64,000 nucleotides of DNA from Pyrocephalus nanus (taxonomy: Eukaryota; Chordata; Aves; Passeriformes; Tyrannidae). Both the position numbers and the translations under genes were made by a program. The DNA lies in contig CM076259.1 in the NCBI GenBank assembly GCA_038380795.1, forward strand, positions 75,636,200 through 75,700,199. The letters run 5' to 3'. This document shows positions 39,669-52,416 of this stretch, one piece after another. Under the pieces are notes generated by a model. That model did not search any database, was not told the DNA's origin, and saw only the letters and a list, made by a program, of their open reading frames with translations. Each line of letters starts with the position of its first letter. The stretch's first letter is position 1.

Positions 39669-42379
39669 ACTGCAGAGTGCTGTCAGCAGTGTCTGGAGAA
39701 AAACAAAACCAGACATTCAGTAATTGCTTATTTATAAACATTTAATAGATTAAAGTTGGTGAATGAAGAGAAACTTATGGTATAATCCATTTTCACTTTG
39801 AAAGAGGCTCCAATGGGGTCCTTCATAAGTGGCTGTTAGCAGTAGGGTGTCAAACACAAGATTCAGAAATAAGCTCAGTGATCTCTGACTAGTAATTCAA
39901 AAGAAATTTTTTCCATGTTTGAAGGTGATACAGGATATTCAAGAAAAAAAAAAAGAAATTGGAGAACCTCAAAGAAAACTAGAGAGATTAAGAAAATGAG
40001 ATCATGGTTTTAGATAAGTTCACTGTTGAAAAATGCTAGGAAAACTATTTAAAGAATATGTGAGGTGATTAACCAGCTCAAACTTAATTGCTTAGCTTCA
40101 GGAGAAAGAGGAGACAAAAAAGACTTAGTAACTTTTGTTGAAGAAATCAGAGAGAATGGGCTTGAGGAGATAAAGCTACTAAAGAAAAAGGCTTCTCGCT
40201 TGAAACATACAAATGAAAGGATTAAAACTCTGCACAGGAAGAGGGAGAGGGGATAAGGACAGGTAGAATACAGAAAGTTGATCAGAAACTGTGGACAAGA
40301 TACAGTGATCTTTCCTATATTTTAGAATTTGCAAGCAAAGACTATAGTAACATTTTGTAGAAGAAAAAATAAAAGATTCTATCAAACTATAAACTGTATA
40401 GGTACATTTTCTTTCAAGTTCTGCCAGAGAAGTGGAATTTAGAGCTGCAAAAAGTGTGTGCATATGCTTGAAAAAAATCTTCATACCAGGAGTGATTTAG
40501 CTAATTTCTTCTCTCTGTCTCATTTGCTTACTAGCCTGGGAACTGTAGCAAACTCTTTTGAAGTTCACTGTCACACAGGCATAAGGAACAGCAGACTTTT
40601 GTTGAATGCCACAGAGTAAAGATCGGAACCTAATAGGCAGAGATATTTTTTTCTCCATAAATGTCTAAGAACATGATAGATATACTTATGTCAGCTTAAA
40701 AAGATGAAATTTATTTGCTGATAAATGCACAGGGAAAGAGAAGTTGCATTTATTAAATAAATAGGTAATTTTAAGTGAGAATGCTTTAAGAGTAAATCAC
40801 CTTTCTAGTATTCATTTACTGAACTGCAAATGAATGGAAAATATTTTATATGAGTGGGAAATTGATAAAATTTCATGTTTCATAATTGCAGTTTTTATGT
40901 CTGTGGCTTTACCATATTATTTTCCCCTTCATCTGTTTCTTTCTTCCTATGTCCACAGAGGAAGAAGTCTTGGAGCCACAATCAGTAGATGTGGAATGTT
41001 GCGATATTTTCATCCTTCTTTTAATAACTCTCAAAAACAAATGAACAACCCTCTCCCCCAAAAAATAAAACACCCAAACCTAAGTGATAGTTGCTGGTTC
41101 TTTGTATAGTCCTTGGAATTTTTTATATTTTAAAAGAAATCTCAAAGTTTGTGCAAGAGCACAAGTCAATTATAAATATGTAAAATATATAAAAGGTATT
41201 TGCATAAATCTGTATTTCAGCTTATACTCATCGATTTCTTTTAATGTTTCCACATGGGCTTTAACAGTAATCATAATAATAAAGAAAGATAAATAGCTGA
41301 GTCCTCAGCTTTGCTTTTTACTGGCTACTTCAGTCATGGCTGAGTTGAATTGCTTTCTCATTTCTGTTTTAGGAAGATTTTGCCAGTCTGTGTGATTGGT
41401 AAAGGACAAAAGACCTTATTTTTAAAAGTTTGAATAAGAAGTTAAAAATAGGTTTGTTCTGTCTATGAACACAAGAATGTTTATAGCTCTAAATATCTTC
41501 ATCACATTGTGTTGAAAATTATTTGTTCCCATTTCTCTTACACAGAAACATGAAAACTTGCTATGATGCACTCATTCTTTCTGTTGTCTCCCTTGTGTAT
41601 CAGAATGGACTATGAGAATGTACTCATGAAGAAATATCCTCTTCATCATTTATTATTTATTTGGAAGCACAGATTTACTTTTCTATTAAAACCGTGGAGC
41701 CTGAAGGGAAGGCCTGGTATTCAGTTTGCCCTTGTAGCCTCAGGACCATACACCCTCATCTTTACTTTAAAAGGTGGCATTTGCACCCTTTGCTCTTCCT
41801 TGACACGTATCTCACACAAGCACAGAGCCAGCTGCCAAGGCACCCTGCATCCACCTTGAAGCTGGGTCTCGTGGAGCCTCTGCCTGGATTTTCACCAGCA
41901 GGGAAAACACTTGAAATCAGTTTCGTGTGCAAGAACAGACTGCAAGGCTATAGACCAATTGTAGATACAAGGAAAGTGTTTACCACACAGGAGCCACCTG
42001 TGTGCCTTCTTCATTATCCCTGAAAATGCAGCTCTGGGAGCAGACTCCACCTATGAACTGCAGTGTAAAGTGTGATAATAATTTGCCAGTGAAACTATGA
42101 AATTTAGTATATATAATTTATACATACATACTCTCTACTTACATATGCATGGTGCCAATCACTGTGCTTGAGAATTTTTTTTAATACTCTACTAATATGA
42201 AGGGATATAAAAAAAAAACATTTTTCATGCAGAAATAATATTCTTTCTAAAAGATTACTGTGATCTGTTTTTGTAAGGTCTCTCCAGCTCTACTGAAGTT
42301 TTATTGAGATGTTAATTTTACATTGTTTCACTGTGGTTTAGGGACTGTAAAATTGGATAGGGACTAAGGTGGTCTTTTG
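39669..42379. other. Non-coding sequence including a GC-richer patch
   Basis: About 41545-42050 is visibly richer in G and C than its surroundings and holds two overlapping plus-strand open frames, 41563-41859 (98 codons) and 41661-42023 (120 codons). Neither resembles a known protein. A pyrimidine tract ending in CACAG at 41541-41545 could serve as a splice acceptor. I leave the patch uncalled; see findings. Otherwise nothing is recognised. Confidence 0.5.
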
Positions 42380-42451
42380 GGGGCTTTGATTTTTGGTTGG
42401 GTTTTTTTTTTTTTTTTTTTTTTTTTGTTTGTTTGTTGGTTTTTTTTTTTT
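42380..42451 (+). repeat. G/T-rich tract with T25 run
   Basis: GGTTGGG is followed by 25 consecutive T at 42402-42426, then GTTTGTTTGTTGG and a second T run. It belongs to the recurring G/T-rich class of this window. The 60-codon plus frame over it is poly-phenylalanine-like and not a gene. Confidence 0.85.
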
Positions 42452-45400
42452 CCAGAAAAGTCTTTGAGACATTTGCTTTCTATAAATTTTAATGGCAGAT
42501 ATGCAATTTTAAGAGGGTTAGATTCGTTTTATATTAGCTTTTGTAGACAGGAAGAATGAAAATTGATGTGATATCTGAATATTTACAAGTATTGGTCTCT
42601 ATTTTTGGAGAAATAACAGAAAACTTCATGTCTCATTGCTTTATATTATGCAAATTTATCTAACTCACAGTCTCTGGACCTTTGATTTGCACTTCACTGT
42701 AAGACACAAAGTGGAGATAAAGTCATAAGAAAGTGACTGAAAGATCTCTAGAAACATCAGAGGGTTAGAGGTATCAAAGGTCAGGTACACAAAAGCAGCA
42801 AAGTGTTTATGGAGAGAGAATGTTTTTTTCTAAAATAAATTATTACCATTTCTGTCTGGGGAAAAATATAATTTAGAATTAATAGTTACACTGTCAGAAA
42901 ATTGTTTTTGTTACCATGAGCTTGTCTGAACTAAACTTGTGAGAGGTCTAACTCAAAATAACAGGGATTTTTATCCTTAGATGTGAAACATTTACAAGTA
43001 AATGTTAATTAGCAGAATAATTTCTCGCATAGCCCCAGTAAATAATTTTTCAGTGTTTACCTCCTCTTTACACATCAGAAAAGATAAGTATAATCAGTGT
43101 GAGTCACCAAATGTGGGCCAAGGAGCTTTCATTATTGTTATCTATTGTGTTTGTCTTCAAAACAGGAGCATTTTTTTTTTTAAAGACAAGTCACCTATGC
43201 CTCAGAAAACATGTTTATTTTTAGCATTTTCGTAAATTATTCACAGTTCTTCAGCATCAAGCAACTTTTTTTTTTAAATTTAATGAGTCTATCATCTGTA
43301 TTCACACCATAATACAATTAAAATTCATTTTATATTAATTGCATAACTATTTTTCTTTATGCTGTAGGTATTGGTGGGTTTGGGAAGTATATTACTAAAA
43401 AGGACAAGTTTAAGAAAAAAGTGCTCTTGTTATTAAAAGTTATATTAAAAATGTTAATCTTATGCTGTTAATATTCTAATAGCTGAGGCTGAGGTATTTT
43501 TGTCTGTGAAAATGTATTCAAAAGCATGCAGCAGTTTGCTGCTAGGCTTAAGGTATAAGAGTGTCTGAACACTGAGTAATGAAAATGTAATCCAGGGAAA
43601 TTATTCATTCTTAAACATAGGTTCTTTAATACATTTTTGTAACCTCCTGAATATGGTGAGTGTACTTGAAAGGACAGAAATAATTATTTCCCAGAGACAT
43701 AAATGTTTCTCTCACTGAGACTGGGAAAACTTTGAATAATTGGGGATTAATGGAATAGATGGGAAAATCATAAACTCTTCTTTTACACACGGATTAACTC
43801 ACAGAATATGTTTGTTAACTGCCTGGAATGACTTTGTGGAAAGGACACATTTTAAGCTGTTATAATTTTAAATTAGCAGATGACCATTTAACATATGAGC
43901 TTGAAACACAGTATTTATAAATATCCTGATTTAGAAAGATATTTCCACTGAAGAAAGCATATGCAAAGGTGCTTAAAGTAAAGCTGACTCTGAAAGCTGG
44001 CTCTAAAGTTCAATTAGGAGTAACTTAATTGGGAGTATGCCAGTAAATTCTTCTCTGTTTTAGGGAAACTTGTACACATCTGCTTCACACTCAAGTATAC
44101 AATTAAGTTCTTTCCCATAATAGGGTATGTGAGCCATCACATGTCTAAACCAGGGACTGCTGTCCTTACTGCACCATTTTTTATGGCGTTATAAACATAA
44201 ATTACTAAATTTATTTTTTTTGCTTTATTTAAGGACTGAAACCATGCATGAAAACGAACCAACTTTCCAAAAGGTGCGAAGTTCTCAGATGTAACTTTCA
44301 ACAGGGTAGCACTAAACTCAATTCCAAACCACATTGTGCCATCAGAGGCCATTTCATGATTTAAGATTTTCTCTTTTCCTTCACAAAACTTGTTCCATTT
44401 CCCTTTCCCTTCCTGATGCTCGCCAAATGCTTCATGCTCAATTAGGCAATACTGAAAAAAAGGTGTTACTGTCTTAGGAATTCTGGAGGGTTATTTGACT
44501 TTCATAAATTTTTATACCTGCAAGTATTACTCCCAAATAGACTTCTCAATGAGTAGTTTTCCTGACAGCCACAAACTTTTTTTATATAGATGATGGAACA
44601 AGTAATCTCTCAGTTAGAAAAGATTTTTTTTCTTAGACCAGCTTTGAAGGTTACTAAATAAACAGATTTTTGAAAGGTGAAAGGTGCATTTATTGAGACA
44701 GCATGCTCAGACTGTGACATTTTATGTAGCTGATACCACATCTACTGCCTTTGATTGTGCTCATCAGATAGCTTACCCCTTTGCTGCTGCATCAATACTG
44801 AGTGGCATTTGAGAGTCTTTTAGATCCATTTCTACTTTGTCATTTCAAACTTGATGTGAATTTAACTATGCATTGTTTTGAAAATAGTGATCAGGACTTC
44901 AAGTATTAGGACATAGTAAAAAGGGATTGTTAACATTTAATAGAGAGTATTAAAGGTCTCTCAAGTGCCACTATGAAGTCTTCTAACAATTGATCTACCC
45001 AGTGTGGTATCAGCACTATAAAACTAATAAATAAAAACAAAATTTAAGGTATGATTGAATCGAGTTGAGCAGATTATTTAGAGTGTCTGGGGATGGAGAG
45101 ATGAGAGACAGACAGGCAGAGAGATGTGTATACAAATGCATAAACATATGAGCTCATGAATTCTGCTAGGTGTCCATTGGTGTATTTAGCTGCAGGAGTT
45201 TGTGCACATCTCTCTTATCCTCCCCATCTGGCAGGAGCTTTTCCAGAAATTAACAAGGAGACTACAGAAGCATAAGTATTCCCTGTTAAAAAAAAAGCAC
45301 ACCAAGTTTTTAACCTGCTCTTGTCTTATAATTTGCACTTTATAATTTTTATTGGGATTTAAAATAAGAGAGGACTGTAAGACTGCTGTGTGCAGGTCTA

Positions 45401-46167
45401 GGGTTGTAACAGGGAAGAGTGCTATTAAGGAAGCAAGTCATCAGAGCTTAAAATTGAAAGTAAAAAGAATCCACAATTTTTTATTTTTTCATATATTTTG
45501 GAAATTTTTTTTGTTTTTTCATGTTTGAAAACGTGCAGTCAGTTGTGTTCCACCTACAAGATTCTCATTACTGCTTGAACCAGGAAAAAATCAAACAAGC
45601 AAATAAAAAAAGTGTTCTGTCTACTAGGATTTCCATTTAATCAAAGAGGGGCGATAGTCTATAATTTTCATATCAGTTTCCAAATTTTTCAGAGTGTAGA
45701 ACAGGAAAATACTGATATCAGACGTTTCATTAACTAGTGTTTTCAATCAACTGAGGATAGGACAGACACAGTATGTAAAATTAGAAGCCCTGATCCAAAC
45801 AATTGTCTACATTTCAAAACATTACTAATGTTAATGATGGTGCACGTGTGGACCTTGTGTCATATTCAAGTAAATGGCTTAGTTTCACCCGTCTTTATTA
45901 CGTATTGACCGTGTGAGACTCTCATAGAAGAGATAAATTGATTTGGAGAGTCTGATTAATGTTGTGAGTTGAATAACTGGCTTTGCATATGTTTTCCTAA
46001 ATATCTCTTTCTTTTTATTTCACTCTTTTTCTTAATGAATCCCATATCTACTTCTTTCTTAGAGAAGTTCTAACTTCCTCCTGCTTTTTCATTGAGCCAT
46101 CAGATTCTGAACCATCTACTTTGGACCTAGTAACTCAATATGTCTGTACCATATAAAGCATGGCCTT
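42452..46167. other. Non-coding AT-rich sequence, nothing recognised
   Basis: Open frames are at most 77 codons and lack motifs. Interrupted T runs occur at about 43169-43182, 43265-43276 and 45478-45520. A purine-rich GAGACAGACAGGCAGAGAG segment lies near 45102-45123. I recognise no transposon, RNA gene or exon. Confidence 0.6.
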
Positions 46168-46226
46168 GGAATGGGTTTGAGAACTAGAGTGATGCTCTAG
46201 TTCTCAAATGGTTTGAGAACCATTCC
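46168..46226. repeat. Nested inverted and direct repeat (multi-hairpin)
   Basis: An outer pair, GGAATGG (46168-46174) and CCATTCC (46220-46226), encloses two structures. The first is a perfect 14-bp hairpin, TTTGAGAACTAGAG / CTCTAGTTCTCAAA (46176-46189 and 46195-46208, 5-base loop). The second is a third copy of the core, GGTTTGAGAACC at 46210-46221, itself able to fold. The core TTTGAGAAC is thus present once inverted and twice direct. This is what serial local template switching produces. There is no known RNA family to assign. Confidence 0.85.
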
Positions 46227-46440
46227 TGGAGTGGTTTTGGCCCATACTGCCTAGTCCTTTCTTTGCAAGACAGTGCAAGAGTTGTTTGTGGAGAACACTT
46301 GAAGGGCAGTTCCCAATGCATGGTATGAGAGAGACTGTAGCAGTCCTTGCTTTCCATAACCTACACAGTTCGTGAGTCCCGTGGCAACACCAGTAATGTC
46401 CCATGTGTCCTCATGATGCCTTCTGGCACTTGCAAAACAA

Positions 46441-46538
46441 ATCATAGAATTTTAGAATGGTTTGGGTTGGAAGGCACCTTAAAGATCATCTAGTTCCAAC
46501 CTCCCTGCCATGGGCAGGGACACCTTCCACTAGACAGT
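46441..46538 (-). mobile_element. CR1 LINE 3' end, minus strand
   Basis: The plus strand reads ATCATAGAAT at the left edge, then TGGTTTGGGTTGGAAGG, CACCTTAAAGATCATCTAG, TTCCAACC and CTGCCATGGGCAGGGACACC. This is the reverse complement of a common avian CR1 3' tail, so the element points left and its octamer end is at 46441. It is truncated after about 100 bp. No open frame of the element survives. Subfamily not assigned. Confidence 0.85.
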
Positions 46539-48433
46539 CCTCAGGTTCATTCCTTGCTATAAAAATGTCAGTATAGATGGTGGCACCTCAGTGCTATATC
46601 AACAGTTTGAAATTAAAAAAAACCCACATGTACAAATAGCAGTAATGTATAAGCACCAGCAGCAAGATAACAAGTGACTTCAAAGGAAACCAGTAGCTGG
46701 AGTTATGCAGTATGTCAACCTATGCAATTTGTCCTGAAGGGCACAGGACTCTGCATGACCTTGTTTTATTCAGCAATGCACGTCTTGTCTCTGCTCTCAG
46801 TGGAATTAGTGTTATTGCACTGTAAAAGTCTAATTTGGATTAGCTGAGTTCTGCTGTAGGGGAGGCTATTAGTTGGGTTTAGGTGAGATCAGTCCCACTC
46901 CAGGGGCTCCAGTTCTCTTGCTATATATTTTTCTGTGTTTTTTGTTTTATTAGGAGATGGAATTTCTAGGGGCTTTTACAGAGCCCTTTTTCAGTAGCTA
47001 GCTGGATTTCTGCTGTTGGAAGAACTGTGCTAGTTCAGAAGCATTCCTTCAGAAAGTACATTATATACTGAGAGACTGCTGGTAACTGCTGTATTTCTGT
47101 GTTTGTGCAGCAGAAGAGAGTTTGCCCTTGCTTGACAAAGGGAAATTCAAAAACCAAATTTCAAATTGCGTTGTCACGGGTGTTGAATCTTATCTTATTG
47201 GAACAAATGTACAGCTAAACCCCAGTGGTGTGGTCTCAGGTTCAATAAACAGCTTAGTTATTAAGGTTAAACAGTGCTCCTGAGAGATATGCTAATGTCC
47301 ACTGTATTTTTAATAGACGTAGTTTGAACGGCTTTGCAATCTGAAGTTAGAATCTGGGTTAGAATGGCTCATACAGGGATGATGAACAGTTGGATACTGA
47401 AAAGTAAAAGTATCTTTTGAAAAATTATTTTAACAAAAGGTTTATATAGCAAGTATCCTTTAGGCAAAAATGTTAAAAACTGTTAATTTTATTTAGTGTA
47501 TCTTTACATATATATTTTTAACTATACTTTCATATTTTACTTTATTTTTATGTATTATGTGTAATTTTACTTATAAGTATTTGACCTAAAATATCATATG
47601 TTCTTTCCTTAGTCCAAATAAGTACTGAAAAAAGTAGTTTCATTAGGAGTGAAACTTTGCAAGGACTACAATTACAATCAAAGGGGAAAAAAAGTAAATT
47701 TTCCTGTAGAATTGAAATTTTAATACAGTTAAATGCTGGTATAAGTTCAAGATATGAATTGAATTAACAGTTAATGGAGCTTAAATAATGCATTATTTAA
47801 AATTGAAAAGATTTCAATACTGAATCTGGTGCAAAAAGTAAAGGATTTTCTAATGTTTGTGCTCTATCAGTGGTAGTGAATAAACCTAGAGCAAAACTTT
47901 TGCAGGAGATAAAAGGAAAGTATGTTAAAAGTTTTAACATAATGTTATCATGTGCCTTATTATAGAAAATAGCTACACTCTAACAAATATTGATAACTTT
48001 AATTCTTAAATAACATTTCCTTGAGTGGTAAATCTTTCTTTAAAATATTCTTGGCTAAAGGGAATTATATGGCAAATTTCTAATGTCTAATGTCTAATGA
48101 AGCAAGACAGTCTTCTAGCCTAGAAAAATGAAAGTATAAATCACCAAATTGTGTAAAGGCTGGATATAGATTGAAAAGTAGTTTGCAAAAAAATGCATGA
48201 GGGGGTTATGCAGTCATCTTATTGTTTTCTCTAGACAAATTGGTCTTTTGCTTAAAAAAGAGGTGGCTTTGTAATTGCAAAATTGCGGAATAACTTCAGT
48301 CTCTGGTCATCAAAGTAAAAGTGGGTAAACTGACCTTCCTGCCATGCACTTGTTACCAGAGGGGTATGGAGCAGTTGCAAAAGTTTTTTTTTCTTTAACT
48401 CTTGTACACCAGGGTTATATATCAGTAATGTAT
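46539..48433. other. Non-coding sequence, no gene recognised
   Basis: This is AT-rich unique sequence with no open frame of note. A 7-bp unit, TCTAATG, is repeated three times at 48079-48099. Confidence 0.6.
48079..48099. repeat. TCTAATG tandem triplet
   Basis: Three identical 7-bp units in a row. Minisatellite-scale slippage product. Confidence 0.85.
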
Positions 48434-48543
48434 ATTATCTCTCCATGGTAATACAGCAACACAAACTTTGTAGACGTGACCTGTGATGAAGGAGTCTTCC
48501 TGTCTGCAAAGTTTGTGTTGCTGTATTACCGTGGAGAGATAAT
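48434..48543. repeat. Long inverted repeat: 42-bp arms, 26-base loop
   Basis: The left arm, 48434-48475, begins ATTATCTCTCCATGG and ends CTTTGTAGAC. The right arm, 48502-48543, is its reverse complement at 40 of 42 positions; the two differences are both transitions. Transcribed from either strand it would give a nearly perfect 42-bp duplex, longer and better paired than a usual animal microRNA precursor. The 26-base loop contains a further 4-bp GAAG/CTTC stem. I see no flanking target-site duplication and no transposon-like ends. A separate 8-bp hairpin, AGATGATG/CATCATCT, follows at 48556-48577. Possible origins are a fold-back template switch, a short MITE, or a hairpin-RNA locus; the sequence alone does not decide. 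Confidence 0.92.
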
Positions 48544-48555
48544 TTTAGAACAGTC

Positions 48556-48577
48556 AGATGATGTCAGGTCATCATCT
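48556..48577. repeat. 8-bp perfect hairpin next to the long inverted repeat
   Basis: AGATGATG at 48556-48563 pairs with CATCATCT at 48570-48577 across a 6-base loop. It lies 12 bases after the 42-bp-arm inverted repeat, making a cluster of secondary structure. Confidence 0.8.
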
Positions 48578-50855
48578 ACCTGAATAGATTCTTCTCATCA
48601 ATGAAGATGAAATTTTCAGTCATTTATGAAATCTTTTTACCACTGAGCAGCCTGAGTTTTCTTAAGCTGTGGATAAAAGTAACAGGTTGTGGAGATGTGC
48701 TTTAAAGGAAAAGTAATGATTCTGCAGTTAATTTTTCCCTGTACATTTCCTTAGCACATTCCTCACAGATTACATTCCATTCTTTTCATGTTAACATGAT
48801 CTTTTCCTGGGTGTTTTTTTTTTATTATTATTTATTTGTTTCAGTCCCTAAGAAAGGGGGCATGGGCTTGTGGAAGAAGGCTTTAAACTAAAAGTACAGT
48901 TTCTTCTTCTGTGAAGAAGTATATGACTCCTTAATCTCATAAATTATTTATTTATGTGCTTAGTTGTACACTGAACAAGCCATCCATTTTATTAATGCAC
49001 CTTTTAAGAATGCTTAAGAACAGCTATAATATATTTGCAGAAGGAGTACACTTTTCAGAACAATATCTTAATATTGTATGCCTTGGGATGCTGAAAAGGA
49101 CACCTGAGTGGGAAGAGCAGGGAATAGCTTTTCCAAGGAGGCAGCCATATTTCCTCCACGTTTATTCTATGAAAGGAGAACACTCATTCGGGCAAATCGT
49201 AGAAGAAACATTTGTATAAGATCAGTCAATAGCACTAATTGGGATTTAAAAGAATGAACAGATGGTCTTTATGTAACTGGAAGTATCAGGATAAAAATCA
49301 GCACATGTGTTTACTAAGCTCAGATACAAGAAAACACACCTGTTTACTTTCCTGATAACAAAAATATTGTTCATACAGTTTTTATTTAGAGTTATCTTTG
49401 CAATTAAATTACTCTGCACTGTTTTAGTCCCTTTTGTAATCAGACAGATAATCAGCTTTAAACTACTTAATATTATTCATATAAGTGTTTTTCCCCATGG
49501 GTCCAATAACGTTAATCATAACAACAGAATAGCAAGGTGATCTTTCCAGTTTCCTTAATCCTATTTACACCATATGGCAAACACAGTCTGACTAGAAAGA
49601 GAACAAATGTTGTAACTTCACAACTGGAAAAGAGATTTTCTTCCAAGCAATAGCAAATTAAATTCTAGTTTTCACTGGAATGTATTGATGGTAGATCTTC
49701 ATATTCCTATCTCCCTAACATTCCCTAACAGCAATGGAAAAGTTTTCTGTAGCTACAACAAACCTTTCCCACATCGCCAAAAAAAAAAAAAAAAAAAAGA
49801 GGAATAGGCATTAAATATTTTTACTTAACTTAAACAATACACAAGTGGGGCTCTCATAAAAGGTTTCCCTATGTGTCACCCACTGACTGCCCCTTACTAA
49901 AAGGCATCCATCATCAAGGAATTTGCTATGTCAAGACCTCAAACCCATTCTTGGAGTTTAGTGGAAAACAAGACCCAATTCTAAGAATTTCTAAGCTCAT
50001 TTTGAGTTTCATAAACCCCAGAAGTGTGACTACAGCATGGCTTTATTTGGAAACAGATTGTCTTGTATCTTCAGACGGCCTTACATGTTCCTTGATTAAG
50101 TCTACTAAAGTGAGTGAAAACAAACTTAACTACACAACAAATATCTAAGTATTTAACTTCTGAGTTTGAAGTACAGTTGTAAAGATGAAAACAAAATAAC
50201 ATGAATCTCTCTGTGCCTCAGTGAACTCACTGAAGGTCTTCCCATTTTGCTTTCACATTTTTGAAAACTCTAAGGGAATTAGCACTGCAGAGTTTTCTGA
50301 AACTGCAATTTCTCACTGAAATTGTTCATGATATAAAACTCCTCTGCTACCTTGCTCATGACTTTTTAAGAAATTTCTTCTAGATCATATTTATTCTCTA
50401 ATTCAATCAGAATTTAACATTACTAAGCCATACCTCTTAAATAAGTCAAACAACTCTGGCTTCTTTAAGCAGTGGTCTTTAAAAGGAAAAAATGCACCCT
50501 TTGACTATGGAACTTCCTTTAATATACCTTTAATCATATTTCTTAGTCAGCCTTTTCATACTAAGTTTTTTTCGTACCACTCAAGGCATTTTCAAATGTA
50601 ATAAGCAGCAAATAATAGTAGTACAATGTAATAATAATAAAAATAATAAATAAATTGTGTCTTTTCATTAGAGTTGCCTGCCATGCTTCAAAATGAAATA
50701 AAGTTCTAGTCATTAACATCTAGAATTAGATGAAGATGATACCTGTTAGCCATAGAATTAACCAATTAGGCACGAGAGCATGCTTTCCCTTTACCTGCTT
50801 ACCTCCATTTCTTTTACCGGTGTCATAAGTCTAACCCAGTTGTTTAAGGTCTGAG
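48578..50855. other. Non-coding sequence, no gene recognised
   Basis: Plus-strand open frames at 48956-49219, 49307-49540 and 49873-50148 are 77-91 codons and unrecognised. There is an A20 homopolymer at 49779-49798 and an AAT-type microsatellite at about 50626-50655. No transposon body adjoins the A run. Confidence 0.6.
49779..49798 (+). repeat. Poly(A) run of 20
   Basis: An uninterrupted A homopolymer. No SINE, LINE or processed gene is recognisable upstream. Confidence 0.9.
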
Positions 50856-50917
50856 CTCTCTCTCTACATATATGTATATGTGTGTATATAGATATGTGTA
50901 TATATATGTATATATTT
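50856..50917. repeat. TA/TG-rich microsatellite
   Basis: A compound repeat of CT, then TATG, TGTG and TATA units. It is a likely length-polymorphic simple repeat. Confidence 0.85.
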
Positions 50918-52360
50918 AATTGAATGAGACATGAGTCCTAATGCAAATATTTTTTCTAAAATGATGCATATTTTTAAAAAAATTATGAAAACTCATTACT
51001 TCCCAGCTAATAGAAATTCCTCTGTAAGAAAACAGTTATAGCTAATTTATAATTAAATCAGTAGCAGTTAATGTGGCAAAACTTCATGGTTCCTTGAATA
51101 TCTGGTCCCATTTCAGGCAAACAGTTCTGAAATCAGGTCAGAAGCAAATCAAAAATACACATCATGCCCTCAAGCCAAGAAATATGTTTTTCATTTACAG
51201 AACTTCATTAAGTTACTTATAAGCCATGGGTAGGAAGTTATAGCAGAAAAAAAAAAAAGGTAGAATAGAACAAAAGTAATTAGAAGATACTTTAGCCCCA
51301 TATACGCCCCACAGAGCTTAGCAGTTGGAGATGAGCCCACATTGTGAGTGAATCTCATTTAAACTTCCTTATCTTGCTTAGGAAATTAGGGAGCGAAAAA
51401 AATATACCTTGTTAATAGACATCAGACTACATTTCACCCCACTGAAAATCTTCCTTATCATATGCTAAATCTTGTTATCCATATGGTTGTCATTTAGGCC
51501 ACAGCTAACCCATTTATCTTTCATTGTTCTTTAATTTTAACCATACGTAAAAGTTTTTTAGAAAACTTAATCCGTGTCATCTATCACTACATGTAACGAG
51601 CATAAAATTAACTAAAGAAAAGTGTAGCTTTGCACAGATGGCCAAGTGTTGTCTGATAATGGTTCACATGTTGTCTTTCATCACCACCTGGATATATATT
51701 GCTTCTTAAGTAAAATATAAATACACATGTATAAATACATAAATACTGAAATGCTCTCATCTGCCTGGCATGAAACCTGATTCTAATATCCAGATCAGCT
51801 GCTTTTTTTTTTTTTTCTTTTATCTAGCGTAGCCACAGTTCTACAAGACATTTAAGTCAGGGATAAAATTAAGAATGACTATAGGATTACACATAGGATA
51901 AAGGCAAAATGTATTTCAAATTAGAAGCTTTCCTTTGAAGGTGTTTGGATCCTATTGTTAAAATGCCTTAAGTGTTTTGTTGAATCAGAACTGCTACAGG
52001 GAAGTTCAGAGGGTAAAGGAGTGATTACCTTCATCTTCTAAATTTGATACTGCACCATTCGGTTCTACACAGCAGTCTTGATGGTTTGCAGGAATCCTTG
52101 ACAGATAGATAACACACTCAATCAATTAAGTAGTTATCATCTCATCACTCTTTGTTTCAGTTATAGCTCATTTTAAGAAAGAAGTTTATATTTTCAATGC
52201 CTTTAAATGCTTCAAGAAGTGTTCTAAAGATGTTCTTTAGCAATTGCCCCTGGGAGTAATATGTACTTTATGTATTATTTCCATGGTAACTTGAGGGAAC
52301 AGCAACAGGGTTGTATGCTATGTTACATCTGTCTTAATTTAGTTTAGGACATGTTGTTCC
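50918..52360. other. Non-coding AT-rich sequence, nothing recognised
   Basis: No open frame, repeat family or RNA gene stands out. A T run of about 14 lies near 51803-51816. Confidence 0.6.
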
Positions 52361-52416
52361 TTGTTTTTTTGTTGTTGTTGTTTGTTTGTTTGGGGTTTTT
52401 TGTTGGGTTTTTTTTT
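52361..52416 (+). repeat. G/T-rich low-complexity tract
   Basis: T runs with (GTT)3-4, GTTTGTTTG, GGGG and GGG blocks. It has the same class and orientation as the tracts at 4.7, 31.6, 42.4 and 59.9 kb. Confidence 0.8.
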
